10,336 nt of DNA from Archangium sp. (GTDB lineage Bacteria; Myxococcota; Myxococcia; Myxococcales; Myxococcaceae), in NCBI GenBank assembly GCA_016793585.1, contig JAEUJR010000393.1:1-10336 (forward strand). Direction: 5' to 3'. Position 1 is the first letter of the stretch. Each line of letters opens with the position of its first letter. Position numbers and translations under genes: made by a program. This document shows positions 6,384 through 10,336 of the stretch, piece by piece. The notes under the pieces were generated by a model, which was given only the letters and a program-made list of their open reading frames with translations, was not told the DNA's origin and did no database searches.

Positions 6384-7001
6384 ATGAGCTGGGGCTATTT
6401 CCTCGACGCGACGCTGACGCTGCCCGACACCGCGTGGAAGACGATCTCGAAGAAGAAGGCCGACGAGTTCCCCACGAAGGTCGGCTGGTGGGGCTTGAAG
6501 GACCCCGAGCTCGAGCGGCGCTTCGTCGACATGTTCGGCGACTGCACGAAGGGCTGGCCACTGGCAAAGGTGGTGAAGTCGTTCGCTCGTGACGAATCGA
6601 TCGGAGCCGTCTCGTCGGCCAAGGGCGCGACCACCATTCGCATCCTCGAGCTGCTCAACAAGGACATGGACACCGACGTGGCCCGTGGGGTGTCTGCGCT
6701 GTTCGAAGCGGCGGCTCCGCTGGGTGGTGCAGGCAGCGTCTCGCTGGTGAACGACGGCACCTACTCGGGCGAAGACGGCGCGACGGTCACGCTCGTGAAG
6801 GGCAAGCTCTCGCGGAAACGCCTGACGGACTGCTGGGCGCTCGCCGAGAAGCTCGGCGCGCAGATGTTCGGCGACGACGAGGCCTTCCTCGACGAAGAGG
6901 AGTTTCTCGAAGCGTCGGAAGACGAGGCCAGGCCGACGCCGAAGGCTGCGAAGAAGAAGGCTCCAAAGAAGAAGGCTCCGAAGAAGAAGGCGAAGAAGTG
7001 A
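6384..7001 (+). CDS. Unrecognised protein with acidic patch and Lys-Ala-Pro tail
   Basis: A 205-residue protein with no signal peptide or membrane segment, so probably cytoplasmic. Residues 1-162 are a mixed alpha/beta domain (MSWGYFLDATLTLPD, GWWGLKDPELERRFVDMFGD, ATTIRILELLNKDMDTDVARGVSALFEAAAP) that I do not recognise. Residues 164-181 are strongly acidic (FGDDEAFLDEEEFLEASEDE), and residues 187-205 are the tail KAAKKKAPKKKAPKKKAKK. That tail resembles histone H1 and other lysine-rich bacterial tails that bind nucleic acid or acidic partners, so the protein may touch DNA, RNA or an acidic protein; this is inference. Start ATG 6384 is supported by GGAGG. Its stop overlaps the next gene's GTG as GTGA, so the two are translationally coupled. 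It might be a paralogue within a myxobacterial toxin/immunity-like family, but I saw no motif that proves it. Confidence 0.7.
   Translation: MSWGYFLDATLTLPDTAWKTISKKKADEFPTKVGWWGLKDPELERRFVDMFGDCTKGWPLAKVVKSFARDESIGAVSSAKGATTIRILELLNKDMDTDVARGVSALFEAAAPLGGAGSVSLVNDGTYSGEDGATVTLVKGKLSRKRLTDCWALAEKLGAQMFGDDEAFLDEEEFLEASEDEARPTPKAAKKKAPKKKAPKKKAKK
6951..6992 (+). repeat. Short tandem repeat coding the Lys-rich tail
   Basis: Two full 15-base units, AAGAAGAAGGCTCC[A/G] (6951-6965 and 6966-6980), are followed by a 12-base partial unit (6981-6992). They encode KKKAP, KKKAP and KKKA. The near-identical codons indicate expansion by slippage or unequal exchange. Because the unit is 15 bases, copy-number change keeps the reading frame. 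The purine-rich end also serves as leader for the coupled gene starting at 6998. Confidence 0.85.
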
Positions 7002-7684
7002 ACACCTTCGTGACGACCGGGTGCGGCAGCCACGGCCACCCCGAGGTCACCATCACCTTCGTCGAGCCCCCCATCGTCCCCCACCCGGAGCGGTTGCTGC
7101 TCGGGTACGTCGAGCACGCCGTCGCGAAGGGAACCCGCTTCGAGCCTGGCCAGACGCTCGGCCTCGGCGGCCACCTGCTGCGGTTCAAGCAGCGCGCCGA
7201 CGGCACGCTCGGCCTCGAGGAGCCAGTGCCCGCCCCGAAGGAGACATGGGTCGAGGCGGTCGATCGCACCGTGCGCGAGGTGACGTTTCAGCGCTGGGTG
7301 AACGAGAGCTTCGACCTCGAGCTGGCGTTTCCTCCCGTGCGCGCCTCGGTGCTGGTCTCACGCTGCTCGGAAGACGCTGACGCGGTCGTGCTGACCCGCG
7401 TCGACGCGAGAGACGCTGCGCAGGCCTGGTCGGGGTGGTCGTTCTCGTGCTCGCAGGAGCACGATCACGGTGAACGCTTCACGTTGCCGCTGCTGGCGTT
7501 GTCGGCGCTGCGCCCGACGCTCGTTCCGTTCCTCGCGTTGCCGGTGGGCAGCGTGGTGGTGGCCGGTGCGGGACCTGCGCAGGTGTTCTTCGACGGGAAG
7601 GCGCTGTCTCCGAAGCCCGGCTCGTACCTGCAGGTGCTCAACGAACGCGCGTCGAAGCGTCGCTCATCGCCGCCAGGCGCGTGA
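6998..7684 (+). CDS. Unrecognised 228-residue protein coupled to the Lys-tail protein
   Basis: A 228-residue protein starting with GTG in a GTGA overlap with the upstream stop; the purine-rich end of the upstream gene (AAGG at 6987-6990) may serve as its ribosome binding site. No signal peptide or membrane segment is convincing. The N-terminus has CGSHGH (9-14), a run FVEPPIVPHPERLLLGYVEHAV (21-42), then GQTLGLGGHLLRF (51-63). The C-terminal half has SGWSFSCSQEHDH (145-157) and ALRPTLVPFLALPVGSVVV (170-188), ending in GSYLQVLN. Cys151, His155 and His157 could bind a metal. The SGW plus EHDH plus LALP series vaguely recalls Imm33-type immunity proteins, but this is memory and unverified. Its last 21 bases overlap the end of glpD on the other strand. 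Function unknown; partner of the preceding gene by position. Confidence 0.7.
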   Translation: MNTFVTTGCGSHGHPEVTITFVEPPIVPHPERLLLGYVEHAVAKGTRFEPGQTLGLGGHLLRFKQRADGTLGLEEPVPAPKETWVEAVDRTVREVTFQRWVNESFDLELAFPPVRASVLVSRCSEDADAVVLTRVDARDAAQAWSGWSFSCSQEHDHGERFTLPLLALSALRPTLVPFLALPVGSVVVAGAGPAQVFFDGKALSPKPGSYLQVLNERASKRRSSPPGA

Positions 7685-9307
7685 CGACTCGACGACTGCC
7701 CGGTAGGCCGACAGCTCCTGCTCGGTGCGCTGGGCGTTCCACCCGTGGGCCTTCGCCATGCGCTGGGCCACCGTCTCGGCGATGCCCAGGCCCTGATCTC
7801 TCGCGCGCAGCACCAACGTGAGCCGGCGCGACAACACGTCATCGAGCGTCTCGGCGAACTCGTTCTCGATGGCCTCGTCGACCTGACCCATGAGCCACGG
7901 CAGCTCGCCGTCGACGCGGGTGTTCGTGTCGGCGCTCGCCTGGCAACGCTCGAGGACCTGCTTCGCCCGGCCGCCGTACATCTCGACGAAGCTCTTCGCT
8001 GTCTTCGCGTCGAGGCGATCGCTGGCCAGACTCTGCTCGAAGGCATGCAGCACTTCGTCCGACTCCATGAAGTCCTTCGCGCCGGGCAGGGGTCGATCAT
8101 CGGTCGTCGAGGGCTGCTTCAGCCCCAGCTGCTTCACCACGCGATCGACGACCTCGGCCGACATCGTGCGGTACGTCGTCAGCTTGCCGCCCGCGATGGT
8201 GATGAAGCCCTTGCGCTCGACGATGACGTGTTCGCGAGACACCTGCGACGCCCCGGCGCTGGCGTCGGGAGGCGCGAGCAGCGGCCGCAGCCCCGACCAG
8301 GTGCTGATGACGTCGTCGGGGGTGAGCTTCGCGTCGGGGTAGTAGTGATTGGCGGCGTCGAGCAGGTAGGTGACGTCGGCCGCGGTCGGTTCGACCGTGT
8401 CGGGTTTTCCGTCGAAGAAGGTGTCGGTGGTGCCGACGGCGGTGCGGCCCAGCCCCCAGGGAATCGTGAACATCACCCGCTTGTCCTTCGGGTGCGTCAT
8501 CACCAGCGCGTTGCGGGCGGGCAGGCGCTTCTCGTCGACGACCAGGTGAATGCCCTTCGTCGGCTTCAGCAGCGCCTTCTCGTTGGCGAGCGCACGCACC
8601 TCGTCGCTCCACGGGCCGGTCGCGTTGACGACGAGCTTGGCGCGAATGTCGAACGTGTTGCCGGTGAGCACGTCGGTCGCGGTGACGCCGGTGATCGCGT
8701 CGCCCTGGGTGAGCAGCGCGCCGGCCCGCACGTGGTTGGCGATGACGGCGCCAGAGGCCCGGCCGTCGAGCGCGTTCTCGAGCGTGAGCCGCGCGTCGTC
8801 GGTCATCGCGTCGTAGTAGAGGATGCCGCCCGTGAGGCCCTGCTGCCGAAGCCCGGGCTCGAGCTCGAGCGTCTTCTGCGCGCGGTGCGTCTTGTGGTTC
8901 TTGTAGCCGCCGAAGAAGCACAGGGCCTCGTACAGCCACAGGCCGATGTCGAGTGTCACCAGCCAGCGGCGATCGCCTTTGTAGTGCGCGACAAGGAAGG
9001 GCAGGGGGCGCACCAGATGCCGCGCGAGCCGCATGAGCCGGTTGCGCTCGTTGACCGACTCGAACACCAGCTTGATCTCGCCCTGCTCGAGGTAGCGCAG
9101 GCCACCGTGAATGAGCTTCGTCGACTTGCTCGAGGTGCCGGCCGCGAAGTCGAGCTTCTCGACGAGGGCCACCTTGAGGCCACGAAGCACGGCGTCTCTC
9201 GCGATGCCGGTGCCGGTGATGCCCCCGCCGACGACGAGCAGATCGAACGTCTCGTCAGCGAGGGTCTTGAGCGTGCGAGCGCGGGGAGAATCGACGACGG
9301 CGGTCAC
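7664..9307 (-). CDS. glpD: Aerobic glycerol-3-phosphate dehydrogenase
   Basis: A 547-residue FAD enzyme of the inner membrane surface. It oxidises sn-glycerol-3-phosphate to dihydroxyacetone phosphate and passes electrons to the quinone pool. VGGGITGTGIARDAVLRG (residues 26-43) fits the FAD-G3PDH signature with its Rossmann GxGxxG. SSKSTKLIHGGLRYLEQG (59-76), TWSGLRPLL (336-344) and GGKLTTYR (373-380) are further conserved FAD/substrate-site blocks of the family; Ser383 lies where the second signature usually has Ala. The C-terminal roughly 150 residues are the helical DAO_C domain. The length suits the longer bacterial GlpD forms (E. coli about 500). Start is GTG at 9307; an ATG two bases further out is out of frame. 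The leader has only a weak AAGAA-type binding site. It lies 34 bp after the WxWxxGxW gene, so the two may share a transcript. No glpK, glpF or glpR is nearby. Its end overlaps the convergent gene by 21 bp. Confidence 0.95.
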   Translation of the reverse strand: MTAVVDSPRARTLKTLADETFDLLVVGGGITGTGIARDAVLRGLKVALVEKLDFAAGTSSKSTKLIHGGLRYLEQGEIKLVFESVNERNRLMRLARHLVRPLPFLVAHYKGDRRWLVTLDIGLWLYEALCFFGGYKNHKTHRAQKTLELEPGLRQQGLTGGILYYDAMTDDARLTLENALDGRASGAVIANHVRAGALLTQGDAITGVTATDVLTGNTFDIRAKLVVNATGPWSDEVRALANEKALLKPTKGIHLVVDEKRLPARNALVMTHPKDKRVMFTIPWGLGRTAVGTTDTFFDGKPDTVEPTAADVTYLLDAANHYYPDAKLTPDDVISTWSGLRPLLAPPDASAGASQVSREHVIVERKGFITIAGGKLTTYRTMSAEVVDRVVKQLGLKQPSTTDDRPLPGAKDFMESDEVLHAFEQSLASDRLDAKTAKSFVEMYGGRAKQVLERCQASADTNTRVDGELPWLMGQVDEAIENEFAETLDDVLSRRLTLVLRARDQGLGIAETVAQRMAKAHGWNAQRTEQELSAYRAVVESSRAWRR

Positions 9308-9341
9308 ATTTCGTTCTTACGACGCGGCGCGGCGAACGCCA

Positions 9342-10336
9342 TCAATTCTTCGGCGTCACGGGCACGGCCTGGTGAACGGGGCGCTGGCTGCTGAGCCAGA
9401 CACCGGGCAACCAGACCCACGCCTCGAGGTTCCACACCCAGGTGCCGGCCTGCCATTGGCCTTGCGGCACGGGGCAGGGCGGAGGCGTTTCGACCCTCGG
9501 CGCCGGAGCGGGCATGCGTGCCGCGAGCTCGTAGCGGGCGCGCTCAGCCTCGTTCACCTTCCACCAGCCCTCGAGCCAGACCCACGCGACTCCAGTCCAC
9601 TCGTAGTACCCGTCGATCCACAGCACGTAGGGCGCGGGCTTGAGCGGAATCGATTGCGGCGGAGCGGGCGGAGGCGGCCCCGTCGGCTCGGGCCTCGGCT
9701 TCGGGCGACGGGCTTCGGCTTCGCGCCAGCGACGCTCCGACTCCTCCTGCCACCGGCGACGCGCCTCGGCTTCGGCGGCTGCTTCGGCCTTCTGGCGTTC
9801 GATCTCCCGGCGGCGGGCCTCGATGTACTCGGCGTCGGGGCGTGACGGCGCTGCGAGGCCTGCGGCGTACTTCTCGCGCCGCTCACGTTCGTACGCCGTC
9901 TCGACCTTCGGCTCGGCGAGCTTCGCTTCACGCGCGGCGATGTTGGCGGCGCGGCGCTTCTCGAGCTCGGCGTATTCGATTCGGCGGCGCTCGTTGTCGA
10001 TGGTGACCTGCTTCGCGTGCGCTTCCGCTCGGCGGCGATTCTCTTCGGCCAGTCGCGCGGCCTCTTCGGCGGCGGCTTTGCTGCGTTCGGCTTCGCGTTT
10101 ATCCAGCTCGGCGATCCACTCCGCTTCGGTCACGTTCGGCTCGAGGGCGCCTCGGGCGAAGAGAAAGGCGGCGCCTTCGTAGTCGTTCGGTTGTTCCGAC
10201 CAGATCTCGATGACGACGGGCTGGCCCGCAGGCACCGGCGGCGGCGCGTTCTTGTCTTCGTTGCGCCGCTCCCAGTGCAGGAGCACGGTGAAGTGCTCAC
10301 GGCTGCGTTCCCCACCGACGACGAGCTGCACGGGAG
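9342..10336 (-). CDS. Coiled-coil protein with WxWxxGxW repeats (5' end outside window)
   Basis: An open frame runs to the right edge with no stop. The first start-like codon inside the window, GTG at 10331, is preceded by coding-like sequence, so the true start is probably outside. Numbering from that GTG, 329 residues are visible. Residues 1-65 are a strand-rich N-terminal part (EHFTVLLHW, PVVIEIWSEQ). Residues 68-210 are Ala/Glu/Arg-rich and almost certainly a long coiled coil, as in TolA-like proteins. Residues 210-233 are a proline linker. Two aromatic repeats follow: YVLWIDGYYEWTGVAWVW with LEGWW (235-257) and GQWQAGTWVWNLEAWVWL with PGVW (291-312), matching the WXXGXW repeat type common in Myxococcota. 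A fold spanning periplasm or outer surface is likely, but no signal peptide is visible because the start is missing. It lies 34 bp upstream of glpD and may be co-transcribed. Function unknown. Confidence 0.7.
   Translation of the reverse strand, partial: PVQLVVGGERSREHFTVLLHWERRNEDKNAPPPVPAGQPVVIEIWSEQPNDYEGAAFLFARGALEPNVTEAEWIAELDKREAERSKAAAEEAARLAEENRRRAEAHAKQVTIDNERRRIEYAELEKRRAANIAAREAKLAEPKVETAYERERREKYAAGLAAPSRPDAEYIEARRREIERQKAEAAAEAEARRRWQEESERRWREAEARRPKPRPEPTGPPPPAPPQSIPLKPAPYVLWIDGYYEWTGVAWVWLEGWWKVNEAERARYELAARMPAPAPRVETPPPCPVPQGQWQAGTWVWNLEAWVWLPGVWLSSQRPVHQAVPVTPKN

Noticed and set aside
9331..9340. Small inverted repeat GGCGAACGCC upstream of glpD
   Set aside because: A 4-bp stem with a 2-nt loop and no T-run is below what chance gives in GC-rich DNA and is neither a terminator nor a convincing operator.
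7745..9394. A long plus-strand open frame (549 codons) opposite glpD
   Set aside because: glpD on the minus strand has the full family signatures. The plus-strand reading is His/Arg/Val/Leu-rich low-quality sequence.
10329..10331. GTG as the real start of the coiled-coil/WxWxxGxW gene
   Set aside because: The frame stays open to the window edge, and no signal peptide or ribosome binding site can be seen, so the gene is more likely cut by the edge.
1..10336. tRNA, rRNA, CRISPR array, insertion sequence or phage genes
   Set aside because: I saw no spaced direct repeats, transposase motifs, terminal inverted repeats or RNA-gene signatures by eye; a tRNA or Rfam scan would settle small RNAs.

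Overview
This window is high-GC DNA with strong G/C bias at third codon positions. The protein content points to Myxococcota, probably a Myxococcales (Cystobacterineae) genome. The best markers are a C-terminal Gly-Cys / hydrophobic / Arg-cluster tail of the MYXO-CTERM type, an adjacent outer-membrane barrel resembling the myxobacterial MXAN_2562 family, a very cysteine-rich lipoprotein with a GCCD-type module, and a coiled-coil protein with WxWxxGxW repeats. Species cannot be named from the sequence alone.

Layout. The first 62 bases hold what looks like the 3' end of an upstream gene. Four tightly spaced plus-strand genes follow: (1) a MYXO-CTERM-type FN3 surface protein (169-1065); (2) an outer-membrane beta-barrel (1062-1787) whose ATG overlaps the previous stop as ATGA; (3) a PKD-domain lipoprotein (1792-3486) starting 4 bp later; (4) a fused MoaD-MoaE molybdopterin synthase (3496-4164) starting 9 bp later. 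A sigma-54-like -24/-12 element (137-152) lies just ahead of gene 1. After a 58-bp gap comes a 694-residue lipoprotein with 79 cysteines (4223-6307), closed by a textbook intrinsic terminator (6330-6366). Only 17 bp past that terminator, a two-gene unit begins: an unrecognised protein with an acidic patch and a Lys-Ala-Pro tail (6384-7001), and a second unrecognised protein (6998-7684) coupled to it by a GTGA overlap.

From 7664 to the right edge the genes are on the minus strand: glpD, aerobic glycerol-3-phosphate dehydrogenase (7664-9307), and upstream of it a coiled-coil/WxWxxGxW-repeat protein that runs off the right edge (9342-10336). The last plus-strand gene and glpD converge with a 21-bp overlap of coding ends.

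How the genes fit together. Genes 1-3 look like an envelope cassette: a surface-anchored disulfide-rich protein, an outer-membrane barrel and a lipoprotein. The MoaD-MoaE enzyme seems to be a metabolic passenger in the same transcript. GlpD feeds electrons from glycerol-3-phosphate to quinone; no glpK or glpF is visible. I saw no tRNA, rRNA, CRISPR, transposase or phage gene, and no clear sign of recent transfer. The most interesting unexplained items are the cysteine-rich protein with its nine CxxDxxC-type modules and the coupled pair of unknown genes at 6384-7684.
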